Of a stretch of 8,552 bases of DNA, positions 1 through 6,468 are shown one piece after another. The notes under the pieces were generated by a model. It saw nothing but the letters and a program-made list of their open reading frames with translations. It was not told where the DNA came from and ran no database searches. The stretch is taken from positions 1 to 8,552 of the forward strand of contig JADHUD010000095.1 in NCBI GenBank assembly GCA_016784705.1, written 5' to 3'. Each line of letters opens with the position of its first letter. The first letter of the stretch is position 1. Origin of the DNA: Spirochaetia bacterium. GTDB lineage: Bacteria > Spirochaetota > Spirochaetia > JABMQR01. The translations under genes were made by a program, and so were the position numbers.

Positions 1-1
1 T

Positions 2-310
2 AGCCGGAAGCGATCTCTGCTTAAAAATATTGTAAGTAAATTTTTGTCACAGGAACAGAATATTGGTGAAATATTTAAGACGGACAATATCTATGAGAAT
101 AAACCCTGCCAGAAATGCCTGAAATGTGTCTCAATCTGTCCGGAAGAGCTTACTCCTTTTATGCTCTCTGCCATATCCGAAAGAGGAAGTCTTAAAGAAG
201 CAATGGAACTGCAGATTGACAGGTGCTCTGAATGCGGTTTATGCAGCAGCACCTGTCCCTCTCGGATTCCAATTATGCAAAACATTCAAAAGCTGAAAAA
301 GGAGCTGTAA
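2..310 (+). CDS. rnfC: RnfC-type (NqrA-position) electron-transport subunit, C-terminal part, 5' truncated by window edge
   Basis: The frame is open from the first complete codon of the window, so this is the last 102 residues of a longer protein; the TTG at 44 is not a real start. Two 4Fe-4S motifs are visible: C-x2-C-x2-C-x3-CP at fragment residues 36-47 (bases 107-142) and C-x2-C-x2-C-x3-CP at residues 75-86 (bases 224-259), with a short helical linker between them. This dicluster tail is typical of RnfC, the peripheral NADH/electron-entry subunit of the Rnf complex. NqrA, its Nqr homologue, normally lacks these cysteines. The gene occupies the first position of an otherwise nqr-type operon, and its last codons contain the GGAG that serves as ribosome-binding site for the next gene. 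The N-terminal flavin/NADH-binding part lies outside the window and cannot be judged. The family assignment is firm; whether to name it RnfC or a cluster-bearing NqrA is open. Confidence 0.85.
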   Translation, partial: SRKRSLLKNIVSKFLSQEQNIGEIFKTDNIYENKPCQKCLKCVSICPEELTPFMLSAISERGSLKEAMELQIDRCSECGLCSSTCPSRIPIMQNIQKLKKEL

Positions 311-314
311 AACA

Positions 315-1304
315 ATGAGGGTAGCATTTGTTTCGGCAAGGAAGAGATTGGGAACTGTTCAGGCTCCATTTTTTAGATACCCTGACCGGTATTATATCTC
401 AATGGGAGTGCTGGGTTTTAGCCTCCTGCCCATATATATTTCTGCAGTTGGAAGTTTGGGCTATAAAATATTACTATTGCTGGTTCTCAGTTGTGCAGCC
501 GGAATAGTAACAGAAACACTTTGTTCTCTGATAACAAAAAGATCGGTTGGATATTTTGGTATTGGGGCCTGGCTGCTGTTTCCGCTGATGGTTCCCCCGG
601 GATTACCATTATGGATGTCAATAAGCTGCTTTGCAGTAAGCTTAATAATTGCACAATCGTTGTTTGGCGGCTTTGGGAGACACATGGTTCATCCTGCCGT
701 TTTTGGACAACTTTTTATTATGATCAATTTTGCTAAGCAGTTTAACTCTTCGTTTATTAAACCCTTCAGCAATCCCTTATTCGGTTTCAACGTATTTTCT
801 TCAATGTCCTTTACCGATAAGACTTCGTTAAAGTTTTTTGCAGCAGGAGAAACGCTGCCTTTGAAAGAGATGCTAGCCGGTCCGCATGTCGGCCTGATAT
901 TTGAAATATTTCCCTACATTGTACTGATTTCAGGGGTCGTGTATCTGATATTTGGAGATGTCAACTATCGAACTCCAATTGCTTTCATCACTACTTTTTC
1001 TCTTATAAGCATGGTAGGAGCTGCTGTATTGCCGGGTACCGTAATGCCGCCGATACAAGCTGTTCTGGGGGGTGGTGTACTATTTTATTGTTTTTTTATC
1101 TTTTCTGATCGATGGACCAGCGCACGAACATCCGGCGGAAGGATAACAGCAGGGATATTAGCTGCTTTATTCACTATTTTGATACGGTCATTCTCCTCAA
1201 ATACGGAGGGAATAATGTTTGCTGCTCTTATCAACTACTCCTTCAGTCCTATGTATGATGAACTAGTTATGTATCTGAAAAATCTAAAAAGAGTAAGCAA
1301 ATGA
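315..1304 (+). CDS. nqrB: NqrB/RnfD-family membrane subunit of Na+-translocating oxidoreductase
   Basis: A 329-residue polytopic membrane protein that should form part of the core of the ion pump. Several hydrophobic segments are evident (about 30-48, 51-72, 80-95, 100-118, 200-214, 222-242, 250-264, 278-292). The PPGLPLW motif at 94-100 and the FGGFG...HPA block at 117-128 match NqrB more closely than RnfD, as does the C-terminal pattern GGR...IR...EGIMFA...SP...D at 274-315. The start is ATG 315, with GGAG 10 bases upstream inside the preceding gene; the stop overlaps the next gene as ATGA. Two oddities: the covalent-FMN motif region (164-172) keeps a threonine (T170) but not the usual D-x-x-S/T-G/S-A context, and the two asparagines normal in the N...NPA block are H123 and H126. 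It is shorter than typical NqrB of about 410 residues and closer to RnfD in length. An RnfD label is a reasonable alternative. Confidence 0.85.
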   Translation: MRVAFVSARKRLGTVQAPFFRYPDRYYISMGVLGFSLLPIYISAVGSLGYKILLLLVLSCAAGIVTETLCSLITKRSVGYFGIGAWLLFPLMVPPGLPLWMSISCFAVSLIIAQSLFGGFGRHMVHPAVFGQLFIMINFAKQFNSSFIKPFSNPLFGFNVFSSMSFTDKTSLKFFAAGETLPLKEMLAGPHVGLIFEIFPYIVLISGVVYLIFGDVNYRTPIAFITTFSLISMVGAAVLPGTVMPPIQAVLGGGVLFYCFFIFSDRWTSARTSGGRITAGILAALFTILIRSFSSNTEGIMFAALINYSFSPMYDELVMYLKNLKRVSK

Positions 1305-1885
1305 AAGCAATGAAAGAAGAGCTGAGAATGTCCGTATTTCTGCTCATTATAACCACTGTCTGCACATTGCTGCTGGCAGGGGGAAACTCTCTGTACCAGA
1401 AGGCACTTGCAGAGAAAGAGAAGGAACTCCGTATGGATATTCTGCGGACATTTCAGGTCCCATTTACTGAAGATACTTTTTCTTCAACATTTAATGATGC
1501 AATAGTAATAGAGAAGGATAAACGTACGACATACTTCTTCTCTCTGGGCGCATCCAGGCAGGCTGCAGTTATTACAACTGGAAGCGGATTATGGAGTGAA
1601 ATTGAAATATTCCTGTTTGTGGATATTGATACCCTGACAATAAAGGAACTAAGAGTCCTCTCGCATGGTGAAACTCCCGGATTAGGCGGACGGATTGAGG
1701 AGGAGTGGTTTCTGGATCAGTTTGCTGATCTCGATATCTCAGAAGGGGTGAAGGTTGTAAAGGAACGAACTGATGTTCCGGGAGAAGTGGATGCTATTTC
1801 GGGGGCAACCCGAACAAGCGATGCTGTAATGCTTATTCTCAATAAGGCTCTCGATGGAGTTATGAGTAAAAGCCGGCAAGAGTAA
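1301..1885 (+). CDS. nqrC: NqrC/RnfG-family FMN-binding subunit, membrane anchored
   Basis: A 194-residue protein with one N-terminal membrane anchor (about residues 9-28) and a soluble FMN-binding domain that, by family, lies on the outer face of the membrane. The family signature HGETPGLGGRIE is at 122-133. The flavinylation motif D-A-I-S-G-A-T at 164-170 is intact, so T170 should carry FMN in phosphoester linkage after ApbE modification. The GSGLWS stretch at 94-99 and the HGETPGLGG block favour NqrC over RnfG. The ATG at 1301 overlaps the nqrB stop by four bases (ATGA), implying translational coupling; ATG 1310 is a possible alternative start. It is shorter than Vibrio-type NqrC of about 255 residues. 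No apbE gene is in the window, so the flavin transferase must be encoded elsewhere. Confidence 0.9.
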   Translation: MKAMKEELRMSVFLLIITTVCTLLLAGGNSLYQKALAEKEKELRMDILRTFQVPFTEDTFSSTFNDAIVIEKDKRTTYFFSLGASRQAAVITTGSGLWSEIEIFLFVDIDTLTIKELRVLSHGETPGLGGRIEEEWFLDQFADLDISEGVKVVKERTDVPGEVDAISGATRTSDAVMLILNKALDGVMSKSRQE

Positions 1886-1899
1886 AAAAGGGTATATAT

Positions 1900-2529
1900 A
1901 TGGGGAAAGCAGTAAAATCCAAGGGAGTTTCCTATTTCATAGATTCTCTCTGGTATAACAATGCAACATTCAGTATGGTACTCGGTATTTGTTCTGCCTT
2001 GGCTGTAACAACGAATCTGCTGAATGCTCTGGTAATGGGGATTTCCGTCACAGTTGTTCTGATTATCAGCTCGATGGCTATCTCCCTGATGAGAAATATT
2101 ATCCCGGAAAGAGTTCGGATAATAACTTTCATGCTGATCATTTCCACTTTTGTAATAATGGTGGATTTTATTCTGAAAATTTATCTGCCGCCGGTCAGTA
2201 AGGCGCTTGGTCCGTATGTTGGGTTGATTATTACAAACTGTATTCTTATGGGCCGGGCTGAAGCTTTCGCTATAAAACAACCGCCATATTACTCATTCAT
2301 GGACTCTTTAGGGTCGGGAATCGGCTATACCCTATCGATCATGGTTCTTGCTGCAGTACGCGAACTGCTGGGAGCCGGATCACTTTTTGGCGTACAGGTT
2401 CTTGGCGATTCCTGGGATGGCTGGGGACTTATTATGATTCCTTCGGGTGCATTTTTTGTACTGGGGTTCTATATCATGTTTGCAAATATGATACAAAGAC
2501 GTTTTATCAACAGAAAAATAACTGGATAA
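1900..2529 (+). CDS. nqrD: NqrD/RnfE-family membrane subunit
   Basis: A 209-residue integral membrane protein with about six helices. It pairs with NqrE in the pump core. Strong NqrD signatures are LGICSALAVTT (28-38), LIITNCILMGRAEAFA (109-124), the GSGIGY stretch (138-143) and GAGSLFG (158-164); the I-I-T-N-C-I-x-M-G-R-A form separates it from RnfE, which usually reads V-V-N-C-I-I-L-G-R-A. C31 and C114 correspond to the cysteines that, together with two in NqrE, hold the intramembrane 2Fe-2S cluster in the Vibrio cholerae enzyme. D135 aligns with the aspartate reported as important for sodium binding (D133 in V. cholerae), recalled from the literature. An AAAAAGGGT-type ribosome-binding site precedes ATG 1900; 14 bases separate it from nqrC. 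Confidence 0.93.
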   Translation: MGKAVKSKGVSYFIDSLWYNNATFSMVLGICSALAVTTNLLNALVMGISVTVVLIISSMAISLMRNIIPERVRIITFMLIISTFVIMVDFILKIYLPPVSKALGPYVGLIITNCILMGRAEAFAIKQPPYYSFMDSLGSGIGYTLSIMVLAAVRELLGAGSLFGVQVLGDSWDGWGLIMIPSGAFFVLGFYIMFANMIQRRFINRKITG

Positions 2530-2544
2530 ACAGGGGGCTGGATT

Positions 2545-3126
2545 ATGAAAACACTGATACTGATATTTTTTGCCTCGGTTCTTACCAATAATATTGCGTT
2601 GACCTATTTTCTGGGGATGTGTCCATTTATTGCAATTTCAAAAAATACAAAGGCTGCCTCTGGAATGGGTATGGCAGTAACCTATGTAATGGTAATTACC
2701 GCTATCGTCAACTATACAATCTATACCTTTGTTTTGATTCCTATGGGTCTTGAATACCTTGCATTTCTGATTTTCATCATCGTTATTGCTGGTATTGTAC
2801 AGGTATTGGAAATGCTGGTTGAACGATTTTTCCCGGTTCTTTATACCTCATTTGGTATTTTTCTTCCACTGATAACGGTTAATTGTGCAATTCTGGGATT
2901 GTCGCTCTTTATGATTCTCCGTGACTACTCATTTCTGCAGATGATTTTCTATTCACTTGGCTCAGGCCTCGGATGGTGGCTGGCGATTGCTGCAATGGCA
3001 GGATTGAGAAGAATGCTGATGCTTAGCGAACCGCTGGCATCTCTGGGAGATGCCGGAATTACAGTAATTCTTGCCGGTTTTATGGCGCTCAGTTTTTTTG
3101 GATTTTCTGGAATCCTCCCCGCATAA
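2545..3126 (+). CDS. nqrE: NqrE/RnfA-family membrane subunit
   Basis: A 193-residue membrane protein with about six helices, homologous to NqrD in inverted topology. Diagnostic blocks are YFLGMCPFIAISK (21-33), VLEM...RFFP (87-97), the segment GIFLPLITVNCAILG (104-118), RDYSF (125-129) and GSGLGWWLAI (138-147); RDYSF and GWxLAI are characteristic of NqrE. C26 and C114 are the predicted ligands of the shared intramembrane 2Fe-2S cluster with NqrD C31 and C114. E89 aligns with the V. cholerae NqrE glutamate implicated in sodium binding (E95). The loop between the first cysteine and this glutamate is about six residues shorter than in V. cholerae. The FLGMCPF and GMGMAVTYVM stretches are slightly RnfA-like. 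The ribosome-binding site is AGGGGG about seven bases before ATG 2545, and the gene follows nqrD by 15 bases. Confidence 0.93.
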   Translation: MKTLILIFFASVLTNNIALTYFLGMCPFIAISKNTKAASGMGMAVTYVMVITAIVNYTIYTFVLIPMGLEYLAFLIFIIVIAGIVQVLEMLVERFFPVLYTSFGIFLPLITVNCAILGLSLFMILRDYSFLQMIFYSLGSGLGWWLAIAAMAGLRRMLMLSEPLASLGDAGITVILAGFMALSFFGFSGILPA

Positions 3127-3141
3127 GGAGTTTCTACTATT

Positions 3142-4227
3142 ATGACATATCTTTATTCACTACTGGTTATGAATGGTTTAATAGTATTTATACTGATCCT
3201 CCTGATCCTGATAAAGCGCTATATTGCCGTCTATGATGATTATTCAGTCACAATAAACGGAGATAAAGAGATTGTTGTTCCCGGTGGACAGACAATTGTA
3301 TCTTCTTTAACTCAGAATAAGATATTTCTTCCCTCTGCCTGCGGAGGAAAAGGAACCTGCGGATTATGTCAGGTGAAAATAGTTGAAGGACTAACAGATC
3401 CTCTCTCTATCGAGGAGGCTGTACTGCCGTATAAAGAGATAGCTGCAGGTTATCGTTTGGGGTGCCAGACAAAAGTCAGAGGAGATTTGAAGATTGAGAT
3501 CCCCGAAGAGTATCTCTCGGTAAAAGAGTATAAGGGATTAATCAGTAAGATTGAGACACTTACCCATGACATCAACCGTTTTGATATTGATCTGATTGAG
3601 CCGCGGGAAATTGAGTTCAAAAGCGGTCAGTATGTGGTGGTGGAACCGATTCCCGGGGAAACAAGAGCCTATTCAATTGCTTCTATCAGAAAGCATAAAG
3701 AAAAAATTTCTCTTGAAGTTAAGAAGATTCCCAATGGTATCTGCTCGACGTATATGCATGCTCTCAATGAAAAGGATGAGCTGAGTTTTTACGGACCGTA
3801 TGGAGATTTCTATCTGCGGAAAAACGACTATACCGTTGTCTGTGTTGCCGGTGGTGTAGGGCTTGCTCCCATGAAATCAATTATTGATGAGGTTATTCAT
3901 GAGTATCCGGGCCGGAAAGTCGAACTCTATTACGGGGCCAGAACAATTGATGATATGTATGACTATGAAAGATACATCTCGCTAACCGGAGAGCATGAAA
4001 ACTTTAAATTTTATCCGGCGCTTTCAGAAGTTGATGAAGTTCTTCATCATCCCTCCGGTTTTGTCTTTGATACTGGATTTATCAACAATGAAATAGCTAA
4101 GAGGATAGAGGATGGGAATGCTTGTGAAGCTTATTTGTGCGGTCCGCCCATAATGATCAATTTCTGTATTCAGACTTTGATGGACAAAGGGGTGCCGGAG
4201 GATAGGATCTTTTACGATAAATTCTGA
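3142..4227 (+). CDS. nqrF: NqrF, NADH-oxidising FAD and 2Fe-2S subunit
   Basis: A 361-residue protein that should be the NADH entry point of the pump, moving electrons from NADH to FAD to a 2Fe-2S centre on the cytoplasmic side. Order of domains: N-terminal membrane anchor (about 5-26); plant-type ferredoxin domain (34-122) with C67, C73, C76 and C108; FAD-binding domain of the ferredoxin reductase family with RAYSIAS at 175-181; NAD-binding domain with GGVGLAPM at 237-244, YYGARTIDDMY at 263-273 and CGPPIM at 333-338; and the C-terminal FYDKF. All cofactor motifs are intact. It is about 45 residues shorter than V. cholerae NqrF. In the operon it replaces the RnfB expected beside an RnfC-type subunit. 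Start ATG 3142 follows TAAGGAG by 11 bases; the TAA of that site is the nqrE stop. A toluene-monooxygenase-type reductase would share the domains, but the anchor and neighbours decide for NqrF. Confidence 0.95.
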   Translation: MTYLYSLLVMNGLIVFILILLILIKRYIAVYDDYSVTINGDKEIVVPGGQTIVSSLTQNKIFLPSACGGKGTCGLCQVKIVEGLTDPLSIEEAVLPYKEIAAGYRLGCQTKVRGDLKIEIPEEYLSVKEYKGLISKIETLTHDINRFDIDLIEPREIEFKSGQYVVVEPIPGETRAYSIASIRKHKEKISLEVKKIPNGICSTYMHALNEKDELSFYGPYGDFYLRKNDYTVVCVAGGVGLAPMKSIIDEVIHEYPGRKVELYYGARTIDDMYDYERYISLTGEHENFKFYPALSEVDEVLHHPSGFVFDTGFINNEIAKRIEDGNACEAYLCGPPIMINFCIQTLMDKGVPEDRIFYDKF

Positions 4228-4244
4228 TTTAAGTGTGCTTTATC

Positions 4245-4289
4245 GATGATCTGTATTATGAGGTGCAGATTATCTTAGAGATATTCTAA
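4245..4289 (+). other. Stem-loops in the nqrF to haem-protein gap
   Basis: The 87-base gap holds an imperfect hairpin: GATGATCTG (4245-4253) pairs with CAGATTATC (4266-4274) over nine positions with one G-U pair and a 12-base loop. Next to it is a small TTAGA/TCTAA hairpin (4275-4289). There is no run of T after either, so a classical intrinsic terminator is not supported. They may stabilise or process the mRNA, or weaken read-through, separating pump expression from the next cistron. No convincing promoter could be read here. Chance pairing in AT-rich DNA is possible. Confidence 0.35.
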
Positions 4290-4302
4290 CGTAATAATTT
4301 AT

Positions 4303-4308
4303 AGGAGG
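4303..4308 (+). promoter_or_regulatory. Strong Shine-Dalgarno site of the haem-binding protein gene
   Basis: AGGAGG is complementary to the 16S rRNA 3' end and lies six bases before ATG 4315 (nine before the adjacent ATG 4318). It is the strongest ribosome-binding site in the window and suggests this exported protein is made in larger amounts than the membrane subunits upstream. Confidence 0.75.
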
Positions 4309-4314
4309 AAGAAG

Positions 4315-5439
4315 ATGATGAAGAGAACAATGTTTGTTTTTCTGATCCTGCTCATTGCAGCAGGCAGCGGGCTGCTTTTCGCGAAAGGCGGTGCTGATGT
4401 TCCTGAAAATGCCCTTGTTGCTAAAGAGGTGAAAGCTGCACCGAAAATGGATGGTAAGCTGGATGATGCATGGCAGCTTGCCAAGAGTCTGGAAATTCCC
4501 GTTGAAGTTGCTGATTATGCCCATTTTGCAGAGATGTACCGTGGCAACAAGTACGATGTTACATTGCGTGCAATGCATACTGATACCGATCTTTACATGT
4601 TTGTTCAGTGGACTGGTGATGAGTCTCTTTCTGATGACAGACAGTCATGGTATTTTAATGATGAAGCCGGAAAATGGATGCAGAAACCCAAAAAAGCTCC
4701 TGATGATTATACTCCTCCTGGATATGAAGATAAATTTGCTTTTCTCTGGGAGATTGAATCTGATAAATTTGCAGCTGAAGGTGGATCAATATTCTGTCAT
4801 GAAGAGTTTAAACACGCCAATTATCCGGATGAATTAATGGATATCTGGCATTGGAAATTAGTTAGAACGGCACCGGTGCATCAACTTGATGACAAAAAAC
4901 TGGTATATATTGATGAAAATGGTGAAGGTCCGAAATTTGATGGAAGAAAGAGTGATGCTGGAACATCATCCTATTCCGATAACAAGCAGACTTTGGAAAT
5001 TAATGGTGTTGAAATGACACTGCCCTTGCTTTGGATTCCCGGAGAAACAGCTTACTCCTACATTATGAATGAAGAGCCTAAAGCCCGTCAAATCGTTGGT
5101 ATGGATGAGAACATGAACCTGGTTGATGAAGATGGAAATATTTTAACCAAAGAAAATTTTATGCTCGGATCAGATATGCTGATACCAAGTATTAAAGGGA
5201 TTAAACCTGCAACAGGTTCCCGTGGCGATGTAACAGTATATGAATTCTATGATACCGCGTCAAAGACATGGAATCTTGAAATTCAGAGAAAACTGGCAAA
5301 CGGCAATGATGATGATGTCCAGTTTGATGATTTCGAAAAGATGTATAACTTCTCCATTTCGGTGTTTGACAACGCTGCTATAGCGCATGCAACTCCTGAA
5401 GGCATTACCGGTAAAGCCTATACTTTGGTTTTCCAGTAG
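4315..5439 (+). CDS. Exported ethylbenzene dehydrogenase-type (EB_dh) haem-binding protein
   Basis: A 374-residue protein with a clear signal peptide (basic MMKR start, hydrophobic 7-20, likely cleavage near A23), so it acts outside the cytoplasmic membrane. The mature part resembles the haem-binding gamma subunit/cytochrome c-552-like family of DMSO-reductase-type enzymes: DGKLDDAW at 46-53, YMFVQW at 94-99, a YEDKFAFLWEI block at 137-147, DIWHWK at 176-181 and the C-terminal WNLEIQRKL...DVQF...NFSISVFDNAAIAHA at 319-359. Relatives bind one haem b through Met/Lys ligands; the exact ligands cannot be fixed here. The only cysteine is C161, in SIFCH (158-162), a place where relatives often have a second cysteine. 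No catalytic molybdenum subunit or FeS beta subunit is nearby, so this is not a complete dehydrogenase. Its place between an Nqr-like pump and ResB/CcsA suggests an electron carrier or acceptor; that is inference. A CBM9-like non-haem role is the alternative. Confidence 0.8.
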   Translation: MMKRTMFVFLILLIAAGSGLLFAKGGADVPENALVAKEVKAAPKMDGKLDDAWQLAKSLEIPVEVADYAHFAEMYRGNKYDVTLRAMHTDTDLYMFVQWTGDESLSDDRQSWYFNDEAGKWMQKPKKAPDDYTPPGYEDKFAFLWEIESDKFAAEGGSIFCHEEFKHANYPDELMDIWHWKLVRTAPVHQLDDKKLVYIDENGEGPKFDGRKSDAGTSSYSDNKQTLEINGVEMTLPLLWIPGETAYSYIMNEEPKARQIVGMDENMNLVDEDGNILTKENFMLGSDMLIPSIKGIKPATGSRGDVTVYEFYDTASKTWNLEIQRKLANGNDDDVQFDDFEKMYNFSISVFDNAAIAHATPEGITGKAYTLVFQ

Positions 5440-5465
5440 AATTTTTATATATTTGAGTCTAAGAC

Positions 5466-5495
5466 AAGTTCCTTCTCTTCCTGGGGAAGGGACTT
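5466..5495 (+). terminator. Stem-loop after the haem-protein gene, possible weak terminator or attenuator
   Basis: AAGTTCCTTC (5466-5475) pairs with GAAGGGACTT (5486-5495) over ten positions with one G-U pair and a ten-base loop. An overlapping alternative fold pairs TCTCTTCC with GGAAGGGA around a three-base loop. The trailing sequence is T-rich but interrupted (CATTCTAT), so termination would be partial. The structure ends 22 bases before resB and could reduce resB-ccsA expression relative to the haem protein. Confidence 0.4.
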
Positions 5496-5517
5496 CATTC
5501 TATAAGGATCGGGATGA

Positions 5518-6468
5518 ATGAGACAGCTTCTGCATAGTGTATTCAAATTTTTTAGATCAACCAAATTGGCTCTTGTTCTGATTATCTACGGTGCTGTTAT
5601 TTCTATAGTAGGTACTCTGGTCCCGCAGGGACAGCACATTAGCTACTATGTTAATAATTATTCTGCATTTACTGTCTGGCTAATAACTAGAACGGGGGTA
5701 GATAGAGTTTCAACCTCATTATTTACGATTATACCCACGCTCTTGTTTTTTATAAATTTGCTGTTATGTACAGCTTCAAGGCTGCATTCCAGGATTTCTC
5801 ATGGCGCAAAAAAACGTTTTGGACCTGATATTCTGCATCTTTCACTAATCTTATTAATTATTGGCAGTGCGGTATCGGTAACAAGCAGGGTTGAATCGAT
5901 ATGGTATCTGGAAACCGGTGCTGCAGCTGAAGTCTCTCCGGCTTATACATTACAGCTGGTTAATTTAGAATTTTTTACCTATGAAGACGGCAGACCCAAA
6001 GATTGGATCTCAACAGTTTCAGTTTCCGGGAGCGGGAAGAGATCAGGTGAATTCAGTGTTGAAGTAAATAAGCCGCTAAAACTGGGTAAGGGAAAGCTCT
6101 ACCAATTCGACTACCGGTTAATTCACGCTGTTTCCCTTATTACTGAAGAAGGGGTATCTGTTCAGCTTGATCAGGGATCTCTTATCAGCCTGGAGAGCGG
6201 CATGTTTCAGTATTTGGGAAATGAAACAATTGCAGACACGTATTCTGCACAATTCAGGGAGTACGGCAGTGCCTCAAAACAGCTGTATGCATTTGGGATT
6301 GATGATGAAATTGAACGATTTACGGTTAGTAATTTGATTACCAAAGAACAAACCGGACTGAAGTATGCCGAAGACCCCGGCGCAGTTATGGTGTTTATTG
6401 CCCTTTTCTTATTTGCAGCGGCAATGGCTTTGACAATTTATCAGAAAATGAAGGATAAGAAGATATGA
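5518..6468 (+). CDS. resB: ResB/Ccs1-family System II cytochrome c biogenesis protein
   Basis: A 316-residue membrane protein that, with CcsA, forms the System II complex carrying haem across the membrane and joining it to apocytochrome c. Four membrane segments are visible (about 15-34, 67-86, 104-122, 287-308), with a large extracytoplasmic domain (about 123-286) between the third and fourth, as in the family. Recognisable parts are the first-helix STKLALVLI...IVGTLVPQG (14-38), FINLLLCTASR (78-88), H107 at the start of the third helix (a family haem-ligand position), YEDGRPKDWIS (155-165), NKPLKLGKGKLYQF (184-197) and KYAEDPG (282-288). It is shorter than Bacillus ResB but normal for compact Ccs1 proteins of anaerobes. 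ATG 5518 lies nine bases after AAGGA. An out-of-frame ATG at 5514 opens a seven-codon reading frame over the start. The stop overlaps ccsA. Confidence 0.9.
   Translation: MRQLLHSVFKFFRSTKLALVLIIYGAVISIVGTLVPQGQHISYYVNNYSAFTVWLITRTGVDRVSTSLFTIIPTLLFFINLLLCTASRLHSRISHGAKKRFGPDILHLSLILLIIGSAVSVTSRVESIWYLETGAAAEVSPAYTLQLVNLEFFTYEDGRPKDWISTVSVSGSGKRSGEFSVEVNKPLKLGKGKLYQFDYRLIHAVSLITEEGVSVQLDQGSLISLESGMFQYLGNETIADTYSAQFREYGSASKQLYAFGIDDEIERFTVSNLITKEQTGLKYAEDPGAVMVFIALFLFAAAMALTIYQKMKDKKI

Noticed and set aside
44..310. A complete small ferredoxin-like protein starting at TTG 44
   Set aside because: The frame is open back to base 2 and there is no good ribosome-binding site before 44; the residues match the C-terminal tail of RnfC, so it is a truncated gene.
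1717..2280. 187-codon minus-strand reading frame across nqrC and nqrD
   Set aside because: It lies antisense to two well-supported genes, its product is low-complexity and unlike any family, and it lacks a start signal.
4032..4049. Perfect palindrome TGATGAAG-TT-CTTCATCA inside nqrF
   Set aside because: It encodes ordinary residues (DEVLHH region) with a two-base centre too tight for a hairpin; a lone operator inside the gene has no support.
4228..4314. Separate promoter for the haem-protein gene
   Set aside because: Several -10-like AT-rich hexamers occur but none has a fitting -35 element at 16-18 bases.
4451..4837. 128-codon plus-strand frame inside the haem-protein gene
   Set aside because: It is a shifted frame of the exported protein gene, with no ribosome-binding site and no family resemblance.
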